64,000 bases of DNA from Oscillospiraceae bacterium (GTDB taxonomy: Bacteria; Bacillota; Clostridia; Oscillospirales; Ruminococcaceae), in assembly GCA_004554485.1 (NCBI GenBank), contig SFLS01000021.1, positions 15,008 to 79,007 on the forward strand, read 5' to 3'. Below are positions 1-8,625 of this stretch, one piece after another (position 1 is the first letter of the stretch; every line of letters starts with the position of its first letter). The notes below the pieces were generated by a model, which saw only the letters and a list, made by a program, of their open reading frames with translations, searched no databases and was not told the DNA's origin. A program made the position numbers and the translations under genes.

Positions 1-48
1 TCAGTACGGCCGGTTCGGCCCGCTGCCGGTCTGCGCTTTGCCGGGGTC

Positions 49-138
49 GCCCGCAGGGCAAACCGTCCTTCGGACGGTTTCGGCGGCCTTCGGCCGCCGC
101 GCCCGCGCCCCCGCGGGGGCGCGGGCGGCCCTGCGGGC
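49..138. repeat. Modular palindromic repeat element R1
   Basis: Outer arms GCCCGCAGGGC (49-59) and GCCCTGCGGGC (128-138) are reverse complements. Between them are three perfect hairpins: AAACCGTCC-TTC-GGACGGTTT (60-80), GGCGGCC-TTC-GGCCGCC (82-98) and a 12-bp GC stem at 101-126. The first two modules recur in element R2 in the opposite order. The element lies upstream of the glnN promoter. No reading frame here looks coding. Confidence 0.8.
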
Positions 139-200
139 GGCATTCTCTTGCCGCCTGTGTGCCTTTCACAAAAAAGCCGCCCTCCCGGCGGCAAAACGCA

Positions 201-229
201 TTGACTTTACCGGAACTGCGTGATAGAAT
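201..229 (+). promoter_or_regulatory. Sigma-A-type promoter of glnN
   Basis: TTGACT at 201-206 and TAGAAT at 224-229 are separated by 17 bases, about 53 bases before the chosen glnN start. Confidence 0.6.
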
Positions 230-282
230 TGATGAAAAATTTTATGGGGACCAACTCGGCCCGCCGCGAAGGAGTGAGTTCG

Positions 283-2364
283 ATGAGCAACATCCCGGAA
301 CTGTTCGGAAGCCTTGTTTTTGACGATTCGGTACAGCAAAAGCGCCTGCCCCACGATACCTACCGCCGCCTGCGGGAGATCATACGCACCGGGGAACCGC
401 TGGATGCCGCCGTGGCCGATGTCATCGCCAATGTGATGAAAGCATGGGCGTTGGATCACGGCGCCACCCATTTTACCCACTGGTTCCAGCCCATGACCGG
501 CGTCACCGCCGAAAAGCACGACAGTTTCCTCACCCCCGCGGGGGAGGGCGTCATCATGGTCTTTTCCGGGCGGGAGCTCATCAAGGGCGAGCCGGATGCC
601 AGCAGCTTCCCCAGCGGCGGCCTGCGCGCCACCTTTGAGGCCCGGGGCTACACCGCCTGGGACCCCACCAGCCCCGCTTTCATCAAGGATCACTGCCTGT
701 ACATCCCCACCGCCTTCTGCAGCTACACCGGCGAAGCGCTGGATAAAAAGACCCCCCTGCTGCGCAGTATGCACACCCTCAACCGGCAGGCGCTGCGCTT
801 TCTGCGGGCCATGGGGGATACCGAAACCCACAGCGTCACCCCCACCGTCGGGGCGGAGCAGGAGTATTTCCTGATCCCACGGGAGCTGTACGAGCAGCGC
901 CGCGACCTGCGCTACACCGGGCGCACCCTCTTCGGGGCAAAGGCGCCCAAGGGGCAGGAGCTGGATGACCACTATTTCGGCGTCATCAAGCCGCAGGTGC
1001 AGGCCTACATGAAGGAGCTGGACGAGGAGCTGTGGAAGCTGGGCGTCATGGCCAAGACCGAGCACAACGAGGTCGCCCCCGCCCAGCACGAGCTGGCGCC
1101 CTTTTACACCACCACCAATATCGCCGCCGACCACAACCAGTTGATGATGGAGCTGATGCAGCGCATCGCGCAAAAGCATGGCATGGTGTGCCTGCTGGCC
1201 GAAAAGCCCTTTGCCGGCGTAAACGGCAGCGGCAAGCACAATAACTGGTCGCTGGTGACCGATACCGGCCGCAATCTGCTGGACGGCGGCAGCAACCCCG
1301 CCGCCAATCCCGTCTTTCTGCTGACGCTTGCGGCTGTCATCGCCGCCGTGGATGAATACCAGGCGCTGCTGCGCATCACGGTGGCCACCGCCGGCAACGA
1401 TCACCGGCTGGGCGCCGCCGAAGCGCCGCCCGCCATCCTCTCCATCTTCCTGGGGGAGGCGCTGCAGAACACGCTAGTGCAGGCCGCCTGCGGGCAGGGC
1501 AGCACCGCTGCCCGCAGGGAGCTGGAAATGCACGTCCCGGTCATGCCGCATCTGCACCAGGATGACAGCGACCGCAACCGAACCTCCCCCTTTGCCTTCA
1601 CTGGCAACAAGTTCGAATTCCGCATGCTGGGCAGCAGCCAGTCCATCAGTGACCCCAACACGGTGCTGAATACCGCCGTGGCGGAAATGCTGGGCCGCTT
1701 TGCCGACTGCCTGGAGCAGGCTGAGGACCGCGAAGCCGCCTGCCGTACCCTGCTGCAGCAGGTGCTGGAGCAGCACGGCCGCATCCTGTTCAACGGGGAC
1801 GGCTACAGCGAGGAGTGGCAGCAGGAGGCTGCCCGCCGGGGGCTTTTGAACCTGCGCACCGCGCCGGAGGCCTTTGCCCACCTCACCGACCGCCAAAACG
1901 TGGAGCTGTTTGCCCGCCACGGCATCTTTACCGCCGCGGAGCTGGCCTCCCGACAGGAGATCCACTACGAAACCTACGCCAAGAACGTCCGCATTGAAGC
2001 CTCCGTCATGGTGGAGATGGTGCGCCGCCAGATCCTCCCCGCAGGGCTTGCCTGGGTGCGGGAGCTGGGCCGGACCAGCCGTGCCAAGCAGGAGATCAGC
2101 CCGCTGCTGAGCTGCAAGGCGGAGGAGCTGCTGGGCACCCAGGCCTCCAACCTTAACGATATGCTGCTGGCTGCCTGTACCGTACTGGAAGGGCTGCTGC
2201 GGGAATTCCCCGCCGGCAGCGAGGAGGAAAAGGCGCTGTACTGCCGCGATAAGCTGCTGCCCGCCATGGCCGAACTGCGTCAGGCCGCCGATGGTCTGGA
2301 GCAGCTCTGCCCCGCCGACCTGTGGCCCATGCCCACCTACGGCGACCTGCTGTACGGGGTGTAA
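283..2364 (+). CDS. glnN: Type III glutamine synthetase
   Basis: ATP-dependent amidation of glutamate to glutamine, a cytoplasmic ammonium-assimilation enzyme. At 693 residues it has the length of the GSIII family, far longer than GSI. The metal and substrate loops are visible: GAEQEYF near residue 190, NGSGKHNNWS near 314, TAGNDHRLGAAEAPPAI near 370 and GNKFEFRMLGSS near 441. An in-frame ATG exists at 220, but the ATG at 283 has a good GAAGGAG site at 268-274 and removes 21 atypical residues. The gene is monocistronic, with its own promoter upstream and a terminator directly after it. No PII or amt gene is adjacent. Confidence 0.95.
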   Translation: MSNIPELFGSLVFDDSVQQKRLPHDTYRRLREIIRTGEPLDAAVADVIANVMKAWALDHGATHFTHWFQPMTGVTAEKHDSFLTPAGEGVIMVFSGRELIKGEPDASSFPSGGLRATFEARGYTAWDPTSPAFIKDHCLYIPTAFCSYTGEALDKKTPLLRSMHTLNRQALRFLRAMGDTETHSVTPTVGAEQEYFLIPRELYEQRRDLRYTGRTLFGAKAPKGQELDDHYFGVIKPQVQAYMKELDEELWKLGVMAKTEHNEVAPAQHELAPFYTTTNIAADHNQLMMELMQRIAQKHGMVCLLAEKPFAGVNGSGKHNNWSLVTDTGRNLLDGGSNPAANPVFLLTLAAVIAAVDEYQALLRITVATAGNDHRLGAAEAPPAILSIFLGEALQNTLVQAACGQGSTAARRELEMHVPVMPHLHQDDSDRNRTSPFAFTGNKFEFRMLGSSQSISDPNTVLNTAVAEMLGRFADCLEQAEDREAACRTLLQQVLEQHGRILFNGDGYSEEWQQEAARRGLLNLRTAPEAFAHLTDRQNVELFARHGIFTAAELASRQEIHYETYAKNVRIEASVMVEMVRRQILPAGLAWVRELGRTSRAKQEISPLLSCKAEELLGTQASNLNDMLLAACTVLEGLLREFPAGSEEEKALYCRDKLLPAMAELRQAADGLEQLCPADLWPMPTYGDLLYGV

Positions 2365-2381
2365 TATACATATTGAACAAC

Positions 2382-2417
2382 AAAGGGGCCGCCTTTCCGA
2401 CAGGGAGGGCGGCCTTT
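2382..2417 (+). terminator. Rho-independent terminator of glnN
   Basis: GGCCGCC and GGCGGCC form a stem around a loop of about 14 bases, followed by TTTT, 20 bases after the glnN stop. Confidence 0.8.
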
Positions 2418-2850
2418 TACATTTATTTCATCATTTGTTCACGCCTCATTCTTTACAGGGAATTTTATATATGCCAAAAAAGAGAAAACAAAGGGGAAAA
2501 CGGGCTTTTGTCCCCGACACATACTCCGGGCCCCGGCTGCGTCGATCCCCCGCGTCAGCGTTTGCCGGCCAAGCAGAAAAGGAAGCCATATCCCGCAATT
2601 CTGCCGCAGCCGGTGTGCCGGGATCGGAATCCGACTGTTCCTGCGCGACCGTTGCCCCTTACGCGCTTTCGGGGGATAGCGGTGCCGTCGCCATTCTGCT
2701 TGAAAAGCCAGTTGGACTTGTTTTTAGTGTCCGCATGGTAGACCGGTATGGCAACCGCCCGCGCATATGTTGAATCAGAAATTGCAATCGGGACTTTAAC
2801 CCCCATAGGATATCCCGTTCGTATTGTCTGTTAACAAGGAGACGCCAATC
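2418..2850. other. Non-coding gap, no gene supported
   Basis: About 430 bases with lower GC than the flanking genes. Short open frames exist on both strands (about 100 codons from 2471 plus, 83 codons from 2806 minus). Neither has a convincing ribosome site or protein-like composition. I see no tRNA, known riboswitch or repeat. Confidence 0.5.
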
Positions 2851-3372
2851 ATGAAGCATCGTATTATCCCTTTTTTATCGGTCCTATTGCTTGTCAGCCT
2901 GCTGCTGGCCGGCTGCGGAAAAGAGCCTGCCGTTACCGGGCTCTCCGATGAGGAATTCCACCAATATTTTGCCGAGGACTACGCCCGGCCGGTGAGCAAT
3001 ATCACCGAGATCGTGGAGGAAAACGGCGGGCTTTCGCTGAAAACCGATGTCGCTCCCATAGCCGCCATGATGGACGGTACGGTGGTCTATGCCGCGGATT
3101 ACGGCTGGAACCATGGCTACGGCAGGCTGGCACTGGTGCAGCAGGAGGACTGCTATCTGCTGTATGCCCACTGCTCCAGGGTAACGGTAAAAACCGGCGA
3201 TACCCTAAAGCAGGGTGATAAGATAGGAGAAGCCAGCAGCACCGGACATACCGATAACAGCGTCCGGTTGGGGGTGTACCACTTCCCGCTGGAGGAGGTC
3301 GCGCTGGTAACGGATGCCGACGGCACGGTGACCGGCTTTACAGTCAATGGCGTAGAGCCCTCGTTGGAATAG
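2851..3372 (+). CDS. Lipoprotein with degenerate LytM/M23-like domain
   Basis: A 173-residue predicted lipoprotein. The signal peptide MKHRIIPF... ends in LLAGC with the lipid-anchored Cys at about residue 22. The ATG at 2851 follows AAGGAG at 2836-2841; the frame is also open from 2824 but without a site. Residues 65-150 have the M23 pattern: an MDGTVVYAADYGW entry strand, YAHCSRVTVKTGD, LKQGDKIG and a final strand. The catalytic H-x-x-x-D of the entry strand is absent, and the usual H-L-H of the last strand is replaced by SVRLGVYHF. It therefore probably does not cut peptidoglycan; it may bind it or regulate a partner. It stands alone between two terminators. Confidence 0.7.
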   Translation: MKHRIIPFLSVLLLVSLLLAGCGKEPAVTGLSDEEFHQYFAEDYARPVSNITEIVEENGGLSLKTDVAPIAAMMDGTVVYAADYGWNHGYGRLALVQQEDCYLLYAHCSRVTVKTGDTLKQGDKIGEASSTGHTDNSVRLGVYHFPLEEVALVTDADGTVTGFTVNGVEPSLE

Positions 3373-3388
3373 AATAACAGCATAATTC

Positions 3389-3424
3389 AAAACCCCCGCC
3401 CTGAGAAATCGGGGCGGGGGTTTT
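3389..3424. terminator. Bidirectional terminator between the lipoprotein gene and nifJ
   Basis: AAAACCCCCGCCC (about 3389-3401) pairs with GGGCGGGGGTTTT (about 3412-3424). A-tract before and T-tract after allow termination in both directions, which suits the two converging genes. Confidence 0.85.
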
Positions 3425-3450
3425 CTGTGCAGGGAGCCGGGAGGGGACGA

Positions 3451-3534
3451 CCCGCAGGGCCGGCGGCGCTTTGCGCCACCGTGGGCGGCCTTCGGCCGCT
3501 CAAACCGTCCTGCGGACGGTTTGCCCTGCGGGCC
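3451..3534. repeat. Modular palindromic repeat element R2
   Basis: Outer arms CCCGCAGGGC (3451-3460) and GCCCTGCGGGCC (3523-3534) enclose GGCGC-TTT-GCGCC, GCGGCC-TTC-GGCCGC and AAACCGTCC-TGC-GGACGGTTT. The last stem is identical to one in R1 with a single loop change (TTC to TGC). It lies between converging genes. Confidence 0.8.
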
Positions 3535-3567
3535 TGACCGGCGCCCTGCAGATGTTTCCGGGGGATG

Positions 3568-6500
3568 TTACTGCTTTTCGGCTTCTGCCTTGCGGCTTTC
3601 GGCCTCGCGCTGCTGCTCATCCGCTTCGGCGGAGGCCAGCTTGCCGCTCAGGGCCTCCCACTGCAGCAGGCGCTCGTAGCGGCCGGCCGCCGCCACCTCG
3701 GCACGGTCAAACAGCCGGTCGGCGCGGTCGGGATAGGTGCGCATCAGGGCGCTGTACCGCACCTCGTTCTTCAGGAACTCCTGATAGTCACCGGTGGGCG
3801 CCTTGCTGTCCATCTGGAAGGGGTTTTTGCCCTCCGCCTTGCGGCGGGGGTCGTACCGGAACAGGTTCCAATAGCCGCAGGCCACCGCCTTTTTCATTTC
3901 AAGATCGGCGTTTACCATACCACCCCGGATCCCATGGTTGATGCAGGGAGAGTAGGCGATGATCAGCGACGGCCCGTTAAAGCTCTCGGCCTCCCGCATG
4001 GCGCGCAGCGTCTGGTTAAAGTCCGCGCCCAGCGCCACCTGCGCCACGTATACGCTGCCGTAGGTCATCATCATATAGGCCAGGTCCTTCTTGGTGCCCT
4101 CCTTTCCGTTGGCGGCAAACTGCGCCACCGCGCCGGTGGGGGTCGCCTTGCTCATCTGCCCGCCGGTATTGGAGTACACCTCGGTATCAAAGACCAGCAC
4201 GTTGACGTCGGCGCCGGTGGAAAGCACGTGGTCCAGCCCGCCAAAGCCGATATCGTAGGCCCAGCCGTCGCCGCCCAGGATCCAGTTGGATTTTTTGCTG
4301 AGGAACTGCTTGTGATGCAGCAGCTGCTGGGCGCGGGGATCCAGACTCTTGGAAAGCACCTCGATGAGGGTATCGGTGGCGGCCAGGTTGGCCTCGCCGT
4401 CCTCCAGCGTGGCCAGATAGCCCTCCAGCGCCTCCTTTTCGTGCGGTGCCTCGATCTCGCCCACCAGCGCCGTGGCCTCGCGGATCAGGCGCTTTCTCAT
4501 GGTATCCTGCGCCAGGTACATGCCGTAGCCGTACTCGGCGTTATCCTCAAACAGCGAGTTGGCCCAGGCCGGGCCCTGGCCTTTTTCGTTTTTGGTATAG
4601 GGGATGCCGGGCGCCGAACCGCCCCAGATGGAGGAGCATCCGGTGGCGTTGGCGATATACATCCGCGGGCCGAACAGCTGGGTCAGCAGCTTGGCGTAAG
4701 GGGTCTCGCCGCAGCCCGCGCAGGCGCCGGAGAACTCCAGCATCGGCTGGCGGAACTGGCTGCCCTTTACGGTATCGACGCCGAACTTCTGCATCACCGC
4801 CGGCTTGGGGGGCAGGTCCCGTCCGTAGTCGAAGTAGGTCTGGCGGGGCTTTTCTCCCTCCAGACGGGCCATGGCCAGCGCCTTCTGGCCCTTTTTGCCG
4901 GGGCAGATGCCCACGCACAGGGTACAGCCGGTGCAGTCCATCACGCTGGCGGTCACGGCAAAGCGGTGTCCGGCCAGGCCGGTCATGGGCAGGTGGGGCA
5001 TACCGGCGGGGGCGGTCTCCGCCTCGGCCTCGGTCATCACAACGGGGCGGATGACGGCGTGCGGGCACACCAGCGAGCAGAGGTTGCACTGGATGCAGTT
5101 TTCCGGCAGCCATGTGGGTACCTCGCGGGCGATGCCCCGCTTTTCGTAGTTGGAGGTGCCCAGCGGCAGGTGGCCGTCCTCCCGGCCCAGGAAAATGGAA
5201 ACCGGCAGGTCGTCGCCCTTCTGCAGGTCCGCGGGGATCTGGATGCGGTTGACGTATTCCACCAGCTCGGGGTCGCGGCCGGTGGCGTAGAAGTGGACAA
5301 AATCGCCGCGCTGGCTGGCCCAGTGCGCCGGGATGGGGATCTCGCGGACGTCGGAAAAGCCGCGCTCGATGGCGGCGTGGTTCATTGCCACGATATCGTC
5401 GCCCTTGGCGCCGTAGGCGCGGGTGGCGGCGTCCTTCATCAGCTGCAGCGCCTGCTCGGCGGGGATGATGCCGGTCAGGCGGAAGAACGCGGCCTGCAGC
5501 ACGGTGTTCACCCGGCCGCCCAGGCCCAGCTCCTTGCCGATGGCGTTGGCGTCGATGGTATACAGGTGGATCTTGTTCTTGGCCAGGAAGGACTTTCCAT
5601 CGCCGGTCAGGCGGCGCTCCAGCTCCTCCATGCTCCAGCCGCAGTTCAGCAAAAAGATGCCGCCGGGCTTGATGTCATGGACCATATCGTACTTGCCGAT
5701 ATAGGCGGGGTTATGGCAGGCCACAAAGTCCGCCTTGCTCACCAGGTAGGTGGATTTGATGGGCTCGCGGCCAAAGCGCAGATGGCTGACCGTCAGGCCG
5801 CCGCTCTTTTTGGAATCGTAGGAAAAATACCCCTGCGCATACAGGTCGGTGTTGTCTCCGATGATCTTGATGGAGTTTTTGTTGGCGCCCACGGTACCGT
5901 CGGAGCCCAGGCCCCAGAATTTGCAGCAGACGGTGGATTCCGGGGTAGTATCGGCAAATTCGGTCTCCAGCAGCGAAAGGTAGGTCACGTCGTCGGTGAT
6001 GCCCACGGTAAAGCGGGGCTTTTCGCCGGTTTTGGCGTTGCGGTACACCGCAAAGATCTGGCTGGGGGTCACATCCTTGCTGCCCAGGCCGTAGCGGCCG
6101 GTGTAGACCGGCACCGCTTCAAACCGGCTGCCGCGCAGCGCCGCCACCACATCCAGGTACAGCGGCTCGCCGATGGAGCCCGGCTCCTTGGTGCGGTCCA
6201 GCACGGTGATGGATTTGACCGAATCCGGCAGGGCGCGCAGCAGATGCTCCCGGGAGAAGGGGCGGTACAGCCGCACCTTGATGAGGCCCGCCTTCTGGCC
6301 GTTGGCCCGCTTGTAGTCGATGACCTCCTCGATGGTCTCGCACACCGAGCCCATCGCCACGATGACCTCCTCGGCGTCTGGATCGCCGTAGTAGTCGAAC
6401 AGGTGGTAGTTGCTGCCGATCATCGCGTTGATCTTGTTCATATATTCCTCTACCACGCGGGGCAGGGTATCGTAGAACTGGTTGGCGACCTCCCGCTCCT

Positions 6501-7179
6501 GGAAGTAGATGTCGGGGTTCTGGGCGCTGCCACGCAGCACGGGGCGGTTGGGGGAAAGCCCGCGGTAGCGGAAGGTATCCACCGCGGAGCGATCCAGCAG
6601 CTCCTCCAGCTGGGCGTTGTCCCACACCTCTATCTTCTGGATCTCGTGGGAGGTACGGAAGCCATCGAAGAAATGCAGAAAGGGGATGCGCCGCTTGATG
6701 GATGCCAGGTGAGCGATGGGCGCCAGGTCCATTACCTCCTGCACGCTGCTGGTGCACAGCATGGCAAAGCCGGTCTGCCGGCAGGCATAGATATCGCTGT
6801 GGTCGCCGAAGATGGAAAGGGCGTGGGTAGCCAGCGCGCGGGCCGAACAGTGGATGACGCAGGGCAGCAGCTCGCCGGCCATTTTATACATATTGGGGAT
6901 CATCAGCAGCAGCCCCTGAGAGGCGGTAAAGGTGGTGGTCAGCGCCCCCGCCGCCAGCGAACCGTGCACCGTACCGGCCACGCCGCCCTCGCTCTGCATC
7001 TCGATGACGCGCACCGGTTCGCCGAACAGGTTCAGCCGGCCGGCCGCCGCCCAGGCGTCGGTCAGCTCCGCCATCACGCTGGAAGGGGTGATGGGGTAGA
7101 TGGCCGCCACATCGGTATAGGCGTAGGCCACATGGGCCGCCGCGGTGTTGCCGTCCATCGTCTTCATGTTTCGATTCAT
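3568..7179 (-). CDS. nifJ: Pyruvate:ferredoxin (flavodoxin) oxidoreductase
   Basis: Oxidises pyruvate and CoA to acetyl-CoA and CO2 and reduces ferredoxin, the central step of clostridial fermentation. The 1203-residue single chain carries all PFOR domains in order: N-terminal TPP-binding half with AIYPITPSSVMAEL, transketolase-like and CoA domains, two 4Fe-4S clusters (CIQCNLCSLVCP near residue 693 and CTGCTLCVGICP near 746), and a C-terminal TPP domain with GACAGCGE near 815 and GGDGWAYDIG near 968. The ATG at 7179 is chosen because GGGAGGT lies 8 bases upstream; the frame is open further out but without a site. Transcribed alone, divergently from mreB, with a palindrome (7217-7238) in its leader that may be an operator. 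Confidence 0.97.
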   Translation of the reverse strand: MNRNMKTMDGNTAAAHVAYAYTDVAAIYPITPSSVMAELTDAWAAAGRLNLFGEPVRVIEMQSEGGVAGTVHGSLAAGALTTTFTASQGLLLMIPNMYKMAGELLPCVIHCSARALATHALSIFGDHSDIYACRQTGFAMLCTSSVQEVMDLAPIAHLASIKRRIPFLHFFDGFRTSHEIQKIEVWDNAQLEELLDRSAVDTFRYRGLSPNRPVLRGSAQNPDIYFQEREVANQFYDTLPRVVEEYMNKINAMIGSNYHLFDYYGDPDAEEVIVAMGSVCETIEEVIDYKRANGQKAGLIKVRLYRPFSREHLLRALPDSVKSITVLDRTKEPGSIGEPLYLDVVAALRGSRFEAVPVYTGRYGLGSKDVTPSQIFAVYRNAKTGEKPRFTVGITDDVTYLSLLETEFADTTPESTVCCKFWGLGSDGTVGANKNSIKIIGDNTDLYAQGYFSYDSKKSGGLTVSHLRFGREPIKSTYLVSKADFVACHNPAYIGKYDMVHDIKPGGIFLLNCGWSMEELERRLTGDGKSFLAKNKIHLYTIDANAIGKELGLGGRVNTVLQAAFFRLTGIIPAEQALQLMKDAATRAYGAKGDDIVAMNHAAIERGFSDVREIPIPAHWASQRGDFVHFYATGRDPELVEYVNRIQIPADLQKGDDLPVSIFLGREDGHLPLGTSNYEKRGIAREVPTWLPENCIQCNLCSLVCPHAVIRPVVMTEAEAETAPAGMPHLPMTGLAGHRFAVTASVMDCTGCTLCVGICPGKKGQKALAMARLEGEKPRQTYFDYGRDLPPKPAVMQKFGVDTVKGSQFRQPMLEFSGACAGCGETPYAKLLTQLFGPRMYIANATGCSSIWGGSAPGIPYTKNEKGQGPAWANSLFEDNAEYGYGMYLAQDTMRKRLIREATALVGEIEAPHEKEALEGYLATLEDGEANLAATDTLIEVLSKSLDPRAQQLLHHKQFLSKKSNWILGGDGWAYDIGFGGLDHVLSTGADVNVLVFDTEVYSNTGGQMSKATPTGAVAQFAANGKEGTKKDLAYMMMTYGSVYVAQVALGADFNQTLRAMREAESFNGPSLIIAYSPCINHGIRGGMVNADLEMKKAVACGYWNLFRYDPRRKAEGKNPFQMDSKAPTGDYQEFLKNEVRYSALMRTYPDRADRLFDRAEVAAAGRYERLLQWEALSGKLASAEADEQQREAESRKAEAEKQ

Positions 7180-7216
7180 CTTGGTACCTCCCGCAGGCAC
7201 AGGAAAAATTGTCATT

Positions 7217-7238
7217 ATTATAACGCAAGTGTTATAAT
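7217..7238. promoter_or_regulatory. Inverted repeat upstream of nifJ, possible operator
   Basis: ATTATAAC (7217-7224) and GTTATAAT (7231-7238) are perfect complements around a 6-base spacer, 38 bases upstream of the nifJ start. On the reverse strand the repeat contains a TATAAT hexamer, so a bound protein would cover a plausible -10 element. It resembles the TTAAC/GTTAA half-sites of redox regulators such as Rex only loosely. Operator identity is inference. Confidence 0.45.
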
Positions 7239-7480
7239 TTTGACGAATTTCCCCTTGTTTTTTGTTGGTTTAATACAATTCTACCACCGGTACCGGTCCG
7301 GTGTCTACAAAATAGATTTTTAACAAGTTAAAAATTCCCCTGCAAATTTCCGGGTCTTTTGTTATTCTTGCCCCAAATTTTTCCCTCCGGCCGCTGCAGG
7401 GCTGTCCGTTGCTTGCCGTCTGCCGCTATCTTTCCCCGAAAAATGCCGTTCACTCCGCAAAAAAATTTACACTCTTTTTC
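7239..7480. other. AT-richer divergent intergenic region nifJ/mreB
   Basis: About 240 bases between the nifJ palindrome and the mreB promoter. I see no open frame of note, no tRNA and no repeat element. Confidence 0.5.
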
Positions 7481-7509
7481 TTGTGGTCGGGGTTGTTATC
7501 GTCTATAAT
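7481..7509 (+). promoter_or_regulatory. Sigma-A-type promoter of the mreB operon
   Basis: TTGTGG (7481-7486), 17-base spacer, TATAAT (7504-7509), with the mreB start 67 bases downstream. Confidence 0.75.
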
Positions 7510-7576
7510 AACTTTATAGGCCCGTTTCTGGGGCATTTTGCGCAAAAAACACCGGAAAAAGGAGAGTTGATCCGCT

Positions 7577-8593
7577 ATGGCGAGAGATATCGGCATCGAT
7601 CTGGGTACTGCCAATACCCTTATTTACATGAAAGGCAAGGGCATCATCCTGCGGGAGCCCAGTGTGGTAGCGGTGGATATCCGCAATGATACCGTTAAAT
7701 TTGTCGGCAACGAGGCCAAGGAGGTCATCGGACGCACCCCGGCTTCCATCGTGGCCGTGCGCCCGCTTAAGGACGGCGTCATCGCCGATTTTGATATCGC
7801 GGCCAGTATGCTGCAGCTCTTTATCCGCAAAACGCTGGGCAGCGTCACCTTTAACCGGCCCCGCATCGTCATCTGCATCCCCAGCGGGGTCACAGCGGTG
7901 GAGCGCCGCGCCGTGCGCGAGGTCGCCTTTAAGGCCGGCGCCCGCCAGGTCGCCATCGTGGAAGAGCCGATGGCCGCCGCCATCGGGGCCGGACTGCCGG
8001 TGGCGGAACCCACCGGCTGCATGGTGGTGGATATCGGCGGCGGCACCGCGGAAGTGGCCGTTATCTCAATGGGCTCCATCGTGGCCTCCCGCAGCGTCCG
8101 CACCGCCGGCGATGAATTCGAAAAGGAGATCATCGCCTACGTCAAGCGCAAATACAACGTCCTCATCGGCGACCGTACCGCCGAGGAGATCAAGCTGGCC
8201 ATCGGCTCCGCCGCCCCCTACGAGGGCGAAGAGCCCTACTCGGTAATGGGCCGCAACCTGGTGGACGGCTTCCCCAAGGAGGTCACCCTGACCCCTGCCG
8301 AGATCCGCGAAGCGCTCAGCGAGCAGGTGGGCGTCATTATCGACGCCATCCTGACCACCCTGGAGCGCACTCCCCCGGAGCTTTCCGCCGATATCCTGGA
8401 AACCGGCATTACGCTGGCGGGCGGCGGCGCGCTGCTGCACGGGCTGGACCGCCTGGTGGCCCAGCAGACCGGCATGCCTGTCTTTATTGCGGAAGAACCG
8501 CTGGACTGCGTGGCCCGGGGCACCGGCGCCATTCTGGAATCGCCGGAGACCTACTCCCGCACCCTGTTTTTCGATAACCGCCCCACCCGGTAA
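7577..8593 (+). CDS. mreB: Rod-shape-determining actin homologue MreB
   Basis: Bacterial actin that forms membrane-associated filaments guiding lateral wall synthesis. The 338 residues match the family length. ATPase signatures are intact: phosphate-1 motif DIGIDLGTANT (residues 4-14), VVDIGGGTAEVAVIS near 150-164 and AGGGALLHGLD near 280. AAAGGAG lies 12 bases upstream of the ATG, slightly far. First gene of mreB-mreC-mreD-mrdA, with a consensus promoter in front. Paralogues Mbl and MreBH are similar; the position beside mreC favours MreB. Confidence 0.96.
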   Translation: MARDIGIDLGTANTLIYMKGKGIILREPSVVAVDIRNDTVKFVGNEAKEVIGRTPASIVAVRPLKDGVIADFDIAASMLQLFIRKTLGSVTFNRPRIVICIPSGVTAVERRAVREVAFKAGARQVAIVEEPMAAAIGAGLPVAEPTGCMVVDIGGGTAEVAVISMGSIVASRSVRTAGDEFEKEIIAYVKRKYNVLIGDRTAEEIKLAIGSAAPYEGEEPYSVMGRNLVDGFPKEVTLTPAEIREALSEQVGVIIDAILTTLERTPPELSADILETGITLAGGGALLHGLDRLVAQQTGMPVFIAEEPLDCVARGTGAILESPETYSRTLFFDNRPTR

Positions 8594-8625
8594 CCGGCCG
8601 CCAACCATAAGAGGGAAGATACAGC

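Noticed and set aside
167..197. Hairpin GCCGCC/GGCGGC before glnN as a terminator
   Set aside because: Its T-tract lies on the reverse strand only, and no reverse-strand gene ends here. A function cannot be assigned.
2471..2806. Short open frames on both strands in the glnN to lipoprotein gap
   Set aside because: No convincing ribosome site, composition not protein-like, and no recognisable domain.
3565..7323. A 1252-codon open frame opposite nifJ
   Set aside because: The reverse strand encodes an unmistakable pyruvate:ferredoxin oxidoreductase with all cofactor motifs; this frame is its shadow.
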